Positions 1 to 6,317 of a stretch of DNA of 8,706 bases are shown here, piece after piece (position 1 is the first letter of the stretch; every line of letters begins with the position of its first letter). Made by a program: the position numbers and the translations under genes. The notes under the pieces were generated by a model. That model had not been told where the DNA came from. It saw nothing but the letters and a program-made list of their open reading frames with translations, and made no database searches. Location of the stretch: the NCBI GenBank assembly GCA_014360745.1, contig JACIWY010000130.1, positions 1-8,706 on the forward strand, given 5' to 3'. Source of the DNA: Chloroflexota bacterium. Its GTDB lineage: Bacteria; Chloroflexota; Anaerolineae; UBA1429.

Positions 1-205
1 CCTGGCGAAACATCCAGGTAATGGTCAGATCGGTGAGCGATTCGCGGCGATGAGAGGTGGGCAACCCTTGGCCGCTCAGCCAGTTGGTCATCAACCATGT
101 CGTCGCCGCCACGACGATGACCAAGGCAACCAACCATTCGACATGGGCCCTCGCTCTTCTCGAGCGCACGATAGGCTTTGCCGGCCCGGCCTGGGTGAAG
201 CTCAT
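1..205 (-). CDS. Membrane-anchored protein of unknown function, N-terminal 68 residues only (runs off left edge)
   Basis: An open frame starts with ATG at 205-203 and stays open to position 1, giving 68 codons with no stop. The ATG shares bases with the TGA stop of the aminotransferase (ATGA, 202-205), the same junction type used elsewhere in this cluster, which is the main reason to believe it is a gene. The protein begins MSFTQAGPAKPIVRSRRARA, a basic N-terminus. One hydrophobic segment follows at about residues 24-39 (WLVALVIVVAATTWLM), then a polar stretch with HRRES. This fits a positive-inside first membrane segment of an inner-membrane protein, with the polar part facing outward. No canonical Shine-Dalgarno is present: only a G-run at 216-220, about 10 bases upstream, so initiation probably depends on coupling. 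I do not recognise the family. By context it could be another polytopic glycan-assembly protein; that is inference. Confidence 0.7.
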   Translation of the reverse strand, partial: MSFTQAGPAKPIVRSRRARAHVEWLVALVIVVAATTWLMTNWLSGQGLPTSHRRESLTDLTITWMFRQ

Positions 206-1302
206 CCGGCTTTCGCCCCCAATTCTATGATCTGGTCACAGATATAGTCGATCTGCTCGTCGGTCAGCTTGGTAGCGCTAGGCAGATTGATGCCTCGTGC
301 CGCCAGATCCTCGGCCACGGGCAAAGCATGATCCCCGACATAAGGGGGCAACGTGTGAATGGCGCGGAAAAAGGGGCGTGTGTCGATGCCCCGCTGACGC
401 AATGCGGCCATCAGTTCGTCGCGGGTCAGGGGATAGGCTTCCCCGACCAGGATGGAATACATCCAATAGACGTTAAAGGCCCATTCGGCCTCAGGAGCCA
501 GGGTAATCCCCGGCACGCCCGACAGGCGCGCTGCATATTGTTGAGCATGGCGCCGTTTGCCGGCAATGAATTCGTCGATACGCTCCACCTGCGCCAGGCC
601 CAGCGCCGCTTGAATGTTGGTCAACCGATAGTTGAAGCCGATCTCGGGATGATAATAGCGCTCCGTGGCCGACATGGCATGGTCGCGCAAAAAGCGGGCG
701 CGCTCGTACCATTGCGGGTCGTCGGTGAGGATCATCCCGCCCTCGCCGGTGGTGATCACCTTGTTGCCGTAAAAGCTAAAACAAGACATGTCGCCCAGGC
801 CCCCGCAAGGCCGCCCTTTGTAACGCGCACCGTGGGCCTCGGCGGCGTCCTCGATGATGGCCAAGCCGTATCTGCGCGCGACTTTTTCGACAGCGTCCAT
901 GTCCACCGGGTGGCCGTACAAATCGACGGGGATGACAGCCTTGGTGCGAGGCGTGATCAAGGTCTCTAACCGCTCCGGGTCGAGCTGCCAATAACGCGGT
1001 TCTGCGTCCACAAACACCGGCGTCGCGCCAGTATAACGGACAGCGTTGGCCGTGGCCACAAAGGTCAGCGAGGGGACGATCACCTCGTCGCCGGGGCCGA
1101 TACCCAACACGACCAGGGCGAGATGCAGCGCCGCCGTGCCGTTACAGACCGACACCGCATAGCGCCGGCCGCAGCGGGCTGCCATCGCCTCTTCAAAAGC
1201 GCCAACGTATTTGCCCAGCGAGGAGACCCATTCCGTCTCCACACACTCGCTGACGTACTTGAGTTCATTGCCTGAAAGATCGGGCTCGGCAACGGGTATC
1301 AT
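202..1302 (-). CDS. DegT/DnrJ/EryC1/StrS family PLP-dependent sugar aminotransferase, GDP-perosamine synthase-like
   Basis: A 366-residue, full-length member of the DegT/DnrJ/EryC1/StrS fold-type I aminotransferases. These transfer an amino group from glutamate to a keto group of a nucleotide-linked sugar in the cytoplasm. Visible landmarks are the N-terminal MIPVAEPDLSGNE; CNGTAALHLAL (about 53-63), which helps bind the cofactor phosphate; EDAAEAHG (151-158), whose Asp152 should contact the PLP ring nitrogen; SFYGNK (176-181), where Lys181 is the expected Schiff-base lysine; TGEGGM; and GFNYRLTNIQAALGLAQ (222-238). The IPV...LSGNE start, LYGHP, FYGNK and NYRLTN blocks resemble GDP-perosamine synthases (Per/RfbE), which aminate GDP-4-keto-6-deoxymannose at C4. 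That substrate is family inference; related enzymes use UDP or dTDP sugars. The ATG at 1302 is preferred over a GTG at 1308 because the latter overlaps the ribosome binding site. It follows an 82-base gap, and its stop overlaps the next ATG. Confidence 0.93.
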   Translation of the reverse strand: MIPVAEPDLSGNELKYVSECVETEWVSSLGKYVGAFEEAMAARCGRRYAVSVCNGTAALHLALVVLGIGPGDEVIVPSLTFVATANAVRYTGATPVFVDAEPRYWQLDPERLETLITPRTKAVIPVDLYGHPVDMDAVEKVARRYGLAIIEDAAEAHGARYKGRPCGGLGDMSCFSFYGNKVITTGEGGMILTDDPQWYERARFLRDHAMSATERYYHPEIGFNYRLTNIQAALGLAQVERIDEFIAGKRRHAQQYAARLSGVPGITLAPEAEWAFNVYWMYSILVGEAYPLTRDELMAALRQRGIDTRPFFRAIHTLPPYVGDHALPVAEDLAARGINLPSATKLTDEQIDYICDQIIELGAKAG

Positions 1303-1384
1303 GTGCACTCCTCGATTTCTAGCTCCACCGGAATTAAAGTCGTCCTATCGGTCTCGTCCCTTATCGTTAGAGATACTGACATTT
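1303..1384 (-). other. 82-base spacer, the longest non-coding gap in the window, with a small imperfect direct repeat
   Basis: This is the only junction in the cluster without overlap or near-overlap. It holds the aminotransferase ribosome binding site at its downstream end. It also holds two similar minus-strand blocks, CGATAAGGGACGA (1354-1366) and CGATAGGACGA (1340-1350), starting 16 bases apart. I see no stable GC-rich hairpin followed by a T-run, so no intrinsic terminator, and no convincing -35/-10 pair. A weak internal promoter or an operator cannot be excluded, but nothing here demonstrates one. Confidence 0.45.
1308..1313 (-). promoter_or_regulatory. Ribosome binding site GAGGAG that fixes the aminotransferase start
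   Basis: On the minus strand GAGGAG ends five bases before the ATG at 1302. An in-frame GTG at 1308-1306 uses the last G of this motif, so it cannot be served by it. The site therefore supports ATG 1302, giving MIPV, the usual N-terminus in this family. Confidence 0.8.
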
Positions 1385-3286
1385 TCAACGGAGGACATAC
1401 GCATAGATCTCGTCCCGCAAATAAGCCGTCAAAGGCCCGTTGATCAACTCGGTCACCGGCACCGTATCCGCAGGCGGCACCAGATACAAGAGCCGGTCGC
1501 CGTAAAAGCGCGGCCGATCTCGAAACACCCCCTGAAATATCAGCCCTTGATTGGCCTCCAGCTCGCGCTGCAAAGCGGGCCATCGGGCGCCATAACTGCG
1601 CGCCCCGACCAAGATATAACGCACCCCCCAATGGCGCAGGCACTCCAGGGCTTCCTCGGACGGCCATGAAGCCAGGGCCTCTACCGCCTGGCGATAGGCC
1701 GCTGGGACAAAGGTGCCATAGCCATAGGCAAGGGGCTGCTCATGGATGCAGTTAGGGTAAAGAGCCCAACCGTACCATGTCTTGGCCAACGGGAACTGGA
1801 TCACCGGCGCGCGTGGTTGTTGGGCCAGCCACTCGTCCACCGGCTGACCCATCGTCTTGGTGTAGCCATAGGGATAGGGTGCCACGCAGAAATCGAGCAA
1901 TACCAAGGCTAGTAACCCCACACCGGCCAGATGTCCAAAGCCGGCCCGCCCATCCAAACGCGCCAGGAGCGATTCGGCACCCAACCCGGCCAACACCGCC
2001 ACAGCGAACATGGTCACCAAACCAAAACGCGCCCAGACGCGCATGGCGTCCATAAAAGGCATGAACAAGTAGGCCAACAAGCCGGGCAAAGGCAAGACGA
2101 TGGCGCCGGGCCGGCGCAAGGCGCCGAAACGCACCCGATTCAACGCCAGCTTGCCCGTCAGCACATACATCCCCCGCGCAAAAAGCTCCTCCACCCGCTC
2201 GGGCACGCGCACATAGACCGGCTCGCCGGCTAGATGCAACGTGGTGCCCAAGGCCAACACCAGCGCCAGCGCGCCGACCAGGGCCAAGACGCGGACAAAG
2301 GGCACAGCCCGATACCCCATGAAGCCCCAAATAGCGAGCGCCATGGCGATGATCCCCAGGTAAACCATATTTTCGTGGATGTTCTGATAATACCCACGAG
2401 TGAGCGCCGCCCCCCACCAAGAGTGCATCGCGTTGGGATAGACGAAATCCACCGGGCTGGCCGACCAGCGATCCACATAAGATAGTGAGTAATCATACCG
2501 TGTCTGGCCCCCAACGTACAATTTTAACATCGGCAGTGCAGCCGGGGCGATCAACAGGAACGCCGTGAGAACGGCCGCCAGGGCGCCTTGCCAAGCGAGG
2601 CGCCCTGTGCACCATGGCCGGGCCCGCGCCAACCAAAACAGCGCGCCAAAGAGCCCGAACATGAGCGCGTAATACCAAGAGGATAGAGCTGTCAGCGCAT
2701 AAAACGTCCCGACAGCTACCCCCCGTCGCCATGACGGCGCCTGGGCAAGCCGCTCCAGGGCCAAAAAGAGAAAGGGCACCCAACCCGTGCCCATGAGCGG
2801 CAGATGTCCCGCCCCCAAATGGGCAAAGCGATAAGGGCAAAAAGCGAACGCTGCCCCACCCACCAACGCGGCCAAGGGCCGGGCACCCAAAGCGCACAAT
2901 AACCGATAAAGGCCATATCCGCTAAGCACAAAAGAAAACAGGATCACAAAATTATAGGCGACGGTCTCTCCCCACAACACGGTGAGGGGCAGGCCCAACA
3001 AAGTATGCGCCAATGTCGTCTCCGAGAGCGCCAATGGATAACCGATCGGGTAGAACACGTCCGGGTTGAAAAAGGGCGAGGCCCTCCTTTCCAACAGACT
3101 GTGTTTGAACCACCACATCTTCCAGACATATTCCAAGTTGTCGCCCGGCGGGCCGAGCACAGCATCGCCTAGATGCCGGGGCAGCGGCCAGGTCATCGTC
3201 AGAGCCAGCAGCGCCCAGAGCAAAAAGACTCCCGCCTCTCGCGCCCAGCTCCCTTCTCGAATGTGTGGCATCTGCGTCAGCGCCAT
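1385..3286 (-). CDS. Large polytopic membrane protein, probable GT-C-like or polysaccharide-assembly protein of unknown function
   Basis: A 633-residue integral membrane protein. The first hydrophobic segment is at about 18-33. It is followed by a polar, aromatic loop containing GPPGDN (Asp49), VWKMWWFKH and NPDVFYPIGYPLALSETT. Many further hydrophobic stretches follow (for example about 95-130, 138-150, 190-220, 232-252, 307-320, 328-348, 397-412, 418-438, 450-468), with the signature-like RVWARFG at 416-422. The tail, about 470-633, is soluble-looking and includes PVIQFPLA and WGVRYILVG. An acidic residue in the first loop, then serial membrane segments and a C-terminal extracytoplasmic domain, is the GT-C glycosyltransferase plan, and similar proteins occur in Chloroflexota glycan clusters. 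I cannot name a substrate. The ATG at 3286 is chosen because it overlaps the previous stop by 10 bases and has GGTGGG six bases upstream. The frame stays open back to 3601, but that part is Arg/Gly/Cys-rich and lies inside the preceding gene. Confidence 0.85.
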   Translation of the reverse strand: MALTQMPHIREGSWAREAGVFLLWALLALTMTWPLPRHLGDAVLGPPGDNLEYVWKMWWFKHSLLERRASPFFNPDVFYPIGYPLALSETTLAHTLLGLPLTVLWGETVAYNFVILFSFVLSGYGLYRLLCALGARPLAALVGGAAFAFCPYRFAHLGAGHLPLMGTGWVPFLFLALERLAQAPSWRRGVAVGTFYALTALSSWYYALMFGLFGALFWLARARPWCTGRLAWQGALAAVLTAFLLIAPAALPMLKLYVGGQTRYDYSLSYVDRWSASPVDFVYPNAMHSWWGAALTRGYYQNIHENMVYLGIIAMALAIWGFMGYRAVPFVRVLALVGALALVLALGTTLHLAGEPVYVRVPERVEELFARGMYVLTGKLALNRVRFGALRRPGAIVLPLPGLLAYLFMPFMDAMRVWARFGLVTMFAVAVLAGLGAESLLARLDGRAGFGHLAGVGLLALVLLDFCVAPYPYGYTKTMGQPVDEWLAQQPRAPVIQFPLAKTWYGWALYPNCIHEQPLAYGYGTFVPAAYRQAVEALASWPSEEALECLRHWGVRYILVGARSYGARWPALQRELEANQGLIFQGVFRDRPRFYGDRLLYLVPPADTVPVTELINGPLTAYLRDEIYAYVLR

Positions 3287-4761
3287 CGGTAGCCCACCAC
3301 CTCGATGCCCACAAACTCGGGCGCCTCCAAGCGCTCCAACTCTTTGGCGGCTTCCAGGTTGGCCCGCAAGCCGCTGCCATCGGCATGGCTGATGACTAAC
3401 CAGATCCTTCGGCCGGCGGACATGGCCAGGATCTCCTCGGTTGCTCGTTTTAACGTTGCTTCGTCGGCAAAGCGGCTGATCTCCAAGTCGGCCGGGCGCT
3501 CGGCATAGTATTCGTAGGGCACACGACATTCGGCATCCATAAGGACAATGCGATCGCCCGACGCCCGGCGATCGGCCAGATAAGCGGCGACGCTCCGCCA
3601 ATCCTCCTTTTGGGGCACGCGGTAGATGCCGCTCAGGCTATAGATGCCACAGCCCAGTAACAAGAGCACAACGCCCACCATCAGATGACGGGGCAGGGCC
3701 GCCGTCCCTAGCGCGACGAGCAGCAAAAAGAAGGGTAAAAAGAGCGCCAGGTGCCTTGGCACCCAAAGCGCCGTCCACTGCCCGATGAGAAACACCCATA
3801 GTAGGGGAAGAGCCACGGACGATACCACCAGCGCCACCTTGAGCGGATCTCTTGCGCGGCGAATGCCCCACAGAACCGCCCCGCCCGCCAAGCCCACCAT
3901 AGCCAAAGCTATGCCCCAGCCCCAGAAAGCCGCGCCGGGAAAGCCCAGGCCGGTGGCAAAAACCAGGGTCAATTCGGCCAAGCGATCCAAGTTAGGGGCG
4001 CCATAGCGCTCCGCCAACCAACCCCATTGATTGAACTGCTGCGTTTTGGTCCTAAAAACCAAGAACGCCGGCAAGGCCAAAAGCCACACAATCGCCTGAT
4101 CCGCCGCCCAGGCGTGCCATAGAGGCCGCGCGGCGACATCCCACGGCCGGCCATGCTTTCGCCATAGCCAGCCGAACAGGAACAGGTCCTGGGCTAACAC
4201 CAACCAAAGAATATAGTAATGCACATGAAAGCCCAGCCCTGTGACCAGCCCGTGGAAGATCCACCATCGCCGGCGGCCATCGTCGAGCACCTGCCAAAAG
4301 GTATAGAGCGAAAGGGTGCTCAGCAGGATGGCCCAGGGAAACATGCGCACTTCTTGTGAATACCAAACATGATAAGGATTCACGGCCAACAACAAGGCGG
4401 CGACGGTACCCACGCGCAAGTCAAATAAGCGCTTGCCCAACAGATAAAGCGGAATGACCGTCGCTGCACCGGCCAGGGCGCTGTAAAGGCGCACAGCCAG
4501 CTCTCCATAGCCAAAACAGCGGATCCAATAGTGCAACAGCAAATAGTAAAGGGGGAACTCGATCTGCCATTCCCACAAAGTGCGCAGAGAGCTGATCGCC
4601 ATGCGACCGGTCCACACGCTGTAAGCCTCGTCGTACCAGAGGCTCTCGCCGGTGAGATCGTACAAGCGCAAAGCCAAAGCCAACAAACAAGCCCCGCTCA
4701 AAGCCAGGAGATCTCTCCGGCGGGCGTCCCTTTCGCCGGTCCGCGTCTCGTTACCGATCAT
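3277..4761 (-). CDS. GT-C membrane glycosyltransferase, GT39/ArnT-like (second of an adjacent paralogous pair)
   Basis: A 494-residue inner-membrane protein of the GT39/PMT/ArnT-like superfamily, which transfers sugars from polyprenyl-phosphate carriers to acceptors on the outer face of the membrane. The first membrane segment (about 18-35) leads into GESLWYDEAYS, whose Asp44-Glu45 match the catalytic first-loop acidic pair of this class. WQIEFPLYYLLLHYWIR (65-81) follows, then NPYHVWYSQEVRMF (128-141), HVHYY (179-183), and further hydrophobic segments to about 375. A soluble C-terminal domain of about 115 residues (DWRSVAAYLADRRASGDR onward) ends the protein. Unlike its neighbour, this copy has QIEFP where the family usually has DxHPP, so a His is replaced by Glu68. 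The start is the ATG overlapping the preceding stop (ATGA, 4758-4761), with GAGG seven bases upstream. The frame is open back to 4845, but that extension lies within the preceding gene. Sugar and acceptor are unknown. Confidence 0.88.
   Translation of the reverse strand: MIGNETRTGERDARRRDLLALSGACLLALALRLYDLTGESLWYDEAYSVWTGRMAISSLRTLWEWQIEFPLYYLLLHYWIRCFGYGELAVRLYSALAGAATVIPLYLLGKRLFDLRVGTVAALLLAVNPYHVWYSQEVRMFPWAILLSTLSLYTFWQVLDDGRRRWWIFHGLVTGLGFHVHYYILWLVLAQDLFLFGWLWRKHGRPWDVAARPLWHAWAADQAIVWLLALPAFLVFRTKTQQFNQWGWLAERYGAPNLDRLAELTLVFATGLGFPGAAFWGWGIALAMVGLAGGAVLWGIRRARDPLKVALVVSSVALPLLWVFLIGQWTALWVPRHLALFLPFFLLLVALGTAALPRHLMVGVVLLLLGCGIYSLSGIYRVPQKEDWRSVAAYLADRRASGDRIVLMDAECRVPYEYYAERPADLEISRFADEATLKRATEEILAMSAGRRIWLVISHADGSGLRANLEAAKELERLEAPEFVGIEVVGYRWR
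3293..3298 (-). promoter_or_regulatory. Ribosome binding site supporting start 3286
   Basis: GGTGGG on the minus strand lies six bases before the ATG at 3286 and inside the coding end of the preceding gene. It is a moderate match. The alternative ATG at 3271 has no such motif. Confidence 0.5.
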
Positions 4762-6305
4762 CTGCCCGCCTCGTCCGGCGCACAATAGGCAAAGAGCATC
4801 ACCTGCCCCACCCGCTCTAGCGGCGCGTTCTCGACCAGTCGACAATGCTGAAACAGATACTTGAACACCTCACCATCAGGGTCGGTATAATGCTCATTCT
4901 CCCACACAAACCACACCCGCCGGTGCCCGACCAGTGCTTCATCCACGGCGGCCAGGGCCTTTTCCCCATAACGAGGCACCGGGATCGGCACATCGCTGTA
5001 CAGGTCGAGGGCGCCTTGGGCATAGTAGTCGAAGGGCTTGGCATGCCAGCCGGGCATGAAAAGCACCACGTCGCCCGGTTCGCTCCGCTCGATCAGGCGC
5101 TGCGCCAAGCCGCGCCAATCCGGCTTCTCCAAGGCCGTCACCTGGGCCTGCACTCCAACGAGCCCCAGAACGACCAGCGCCGCCATCGCCACCTGCCCTA
5201 GAGCGCGAGGCAACCGCGCCACCCCGCGGGCCACCAGCAAGAGAAAGGGCAGCAAGAAGGGCAGCATATAACGCGCCGAATACATGGGCTTGAACACCTG
5301 TGAAACGCCCCAGGCCAACCCTAAAGGCAAGGCCAAGTAGCCCAACGTCATCCCCAGCGCCTCAACGGGGCGCAAGGTAACCCCATCTCGCCCGGCGATG
5401 GGTTTGGGCTCTCTCTGAGGCCAGGCCCCCATCACCAAGAGCCCGCCGAAAAGTAAATAACCCAAACGTCGCAACCACGTCGGATACAACTCGCGGCCAA
5501 AACCGACCATATAGAGCACGGCCGTTTGGGCCAGGGCGCTCAGGGAGGGGCGCCCCACGCCCATGGTGATCCAACCGCCGCCGCCGATGGTGATGGGCAG
5601 CAAAAAGATCGGGAACCAAGGCAGAAAAAGAAGGAATACCCCCAGCTGGGCCAAGGCCCAAACCCGCAGCAGGCGCCCCCTGGCCCATCCTCGAAACAGC
5701 CCATAGAGCACGAGCAGGTTCTCGACACCCACGACAAACACCGCATAGTAATGGGTATAGAGCGCCGCCGAGGTGATGAGCACATACCCCACCCACCAAG
5801 GCCAGCGGCCCGTCTGCCAGGCGCGAAGGGCCATCAGCAACGAGGCAGCCATGAGCAGCGCCACCCAAGCGTACATACGCGCCTCTTGCGAATACCAGAC
5901 ATGCATCGGCGCCACGGCCAACAATAAGGCAGCCAAGAGCCCCGTTCGTTTGTCGAACAAGGCTTCTCCCAAGGCATAGATGACCCCTACGGCAAACACC
6001 CCCGCCATCACCGAGAGGCCACGAACGATTGCTTCGCTCTCGCCCAAACGGATCCAAAAGTGCAAAAGGGTATAATAAAGGGGTGGGTGAATGTCGAGAC
6101 TGGTCCAACGAATCAAAGTGGGCACGTCCATGCGCGCCAGCATGAGGCTGGTGGCCTCGTCCAGCCAAAGCGACTCGCGGGCGAGGCCATAACAGCGTAA
6201 CGCCACGGCCAGGAGAAGAATGCCCGGCAGGAAAAGGCTCGCGCCGCTTGGCAACCGGCGGCGTATTCGTCGTATCAGGTTGGCGTTTTGCAGGGGGGAC
6301 GACAT
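4758..6305 (-). CDS. GT-C membrane glycosyltransferase, GT39/ArnT-like (first of an adjacent paralogous pair)
   Basis: A 515-residue polytopic membrane protein of the GT39/PMT/ArnT-like superfamily, expected to use a lipid-phosphate sugar donor on the extracytoplasmic face. A basic N-terminus (RRIRRRL, 12-18) precedes the first membrane segment (about 22-40). Then come ESLWLDEATS with the Asp49-Glu50 pair, and SLDIHPPLYYTLLHFWIR (69-86), which carries the canonical DxHPP block (Asp71, His73). PMHVWYSQEARMYAW (133-147) and THYYAVF (184-190) follow, then more membrane segments to about 385. The C-terminal soluble domain begins with EKPDWRGLAQRLIERSEPGD (393-412). The same order of blocks occurs in the next gene, so the two are paralogs. 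The ATG at 6305 lies 10 bases after the previous stop, with AGGGGG at ideal spacing. All hallmark residues are present, so I expect activity; substrate and acceptor are not readable. Confidence 0.92.
   Translation of the reverse strand: MSSPLQNANLIRRIRRRLPSGASLFLPGILLLAVALRCYGLARESLWLDEATSLMLARMDVPTLIRWTSLDIHPPLYYTLLHFWIRLGESEAIVRGLSVMAGVFAVGVIYALGEALFDKRTGLLAALLLAVAPMHVWYSQEARMYAWVALLMAASLLMALRAWQTGRWPWWVGYVLITSAALYTHYYAVFVVGVENLLVLYGLFRGWARGRLLRVWALAQLGVFLLFLPWFPIFLLPITIGGGGWITMGVGRPSLSALAQTAVLYMVGFGRELYPTWLRRLGYLLFGGLLVMGAWPQREPKPIAGRDGVTLRPVEALGMTLGYLALPLGLAWGVSQVFKPMYSARYMLPFLLPFLLLVARGVARLPRALGQVAMAALVVLGLVGVQAQVTALEKPDWRGLAQRLIERSEPGDVVLFMPGWHAKPFDYYAQGALDLYSDVPIPVPRYGEKALAAVDEALVGHRRVWFVWENEHYTDPDGEVFKYLFQHCRLVENAPLERVGQVMLFAYCAPDEAGR
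4769..4772 (-). promoter_or_regulatory. Ribosome binding site supporting start 4761
   Basis: GAGG on the minus strand, followed by seven bases and then the ATG that overlaps the preceding TGA. Together with the ATGA overlap it argues against the in-frame start 84 bases further upstream. Confidence 0.6.
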
Positions 6306-6311
6306 GCTTTG

Positions 6312-6317
6312 CCCCCT
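6312..6317 (-). promoter_or_regulatory. Ribosome binding site fused to the stop codon of the upstream gene
   Basis: The minus strand reads TAGGGGGCAAAGCATG. The AG of the radical SAM gene's TAG stop (6318-6316) begins an AGGGGG motif that ends six bases before the ATG at 6305. Terminating ribosomes would stop directly on the next initiation site. Confidence 0.75.

Noticed and set aside
328..969. 213-codon plus-strand open frame
   Set aside because: It lies fully antisense to the well-supported aminotransferase, its product has no recognisable domain, and long antisense frames are common in GC-rich DNA.
1303..1308. GTG at 1308 as the aminotransferase start
   Set aside because: It uses the last G of the GAGGAG ribosome binding site and would add only two residues. 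The ATG at 1302 has ideal spacing and gives the family-typical N-terminus.
1303..1384. Intrinsic terminator or promoter between the membrane protein and the aminotransferase
   Set aside because: No GC-rich hairpin with a T-run is seen, and the only AT-rich hexamer (TTTAAT) lacks a matching upstream -35 element.
1299..1667. 122-codon minus-strand frame bridging the 82-base gap
   Set aside because: It overlaps the end of the 633-residue protein in another frame, its composition is low-information Gly/Ala/Arg, and it shows no family resemblance.
5362..6168. 268-codon minus-strand frame inside the first glycosyltransferase gene
   Set aside because: It sits in an alternative frame of a gene with full motif support and is Gly/Ala/Arg/Leu-rich without domains, so it is a frame shadow.
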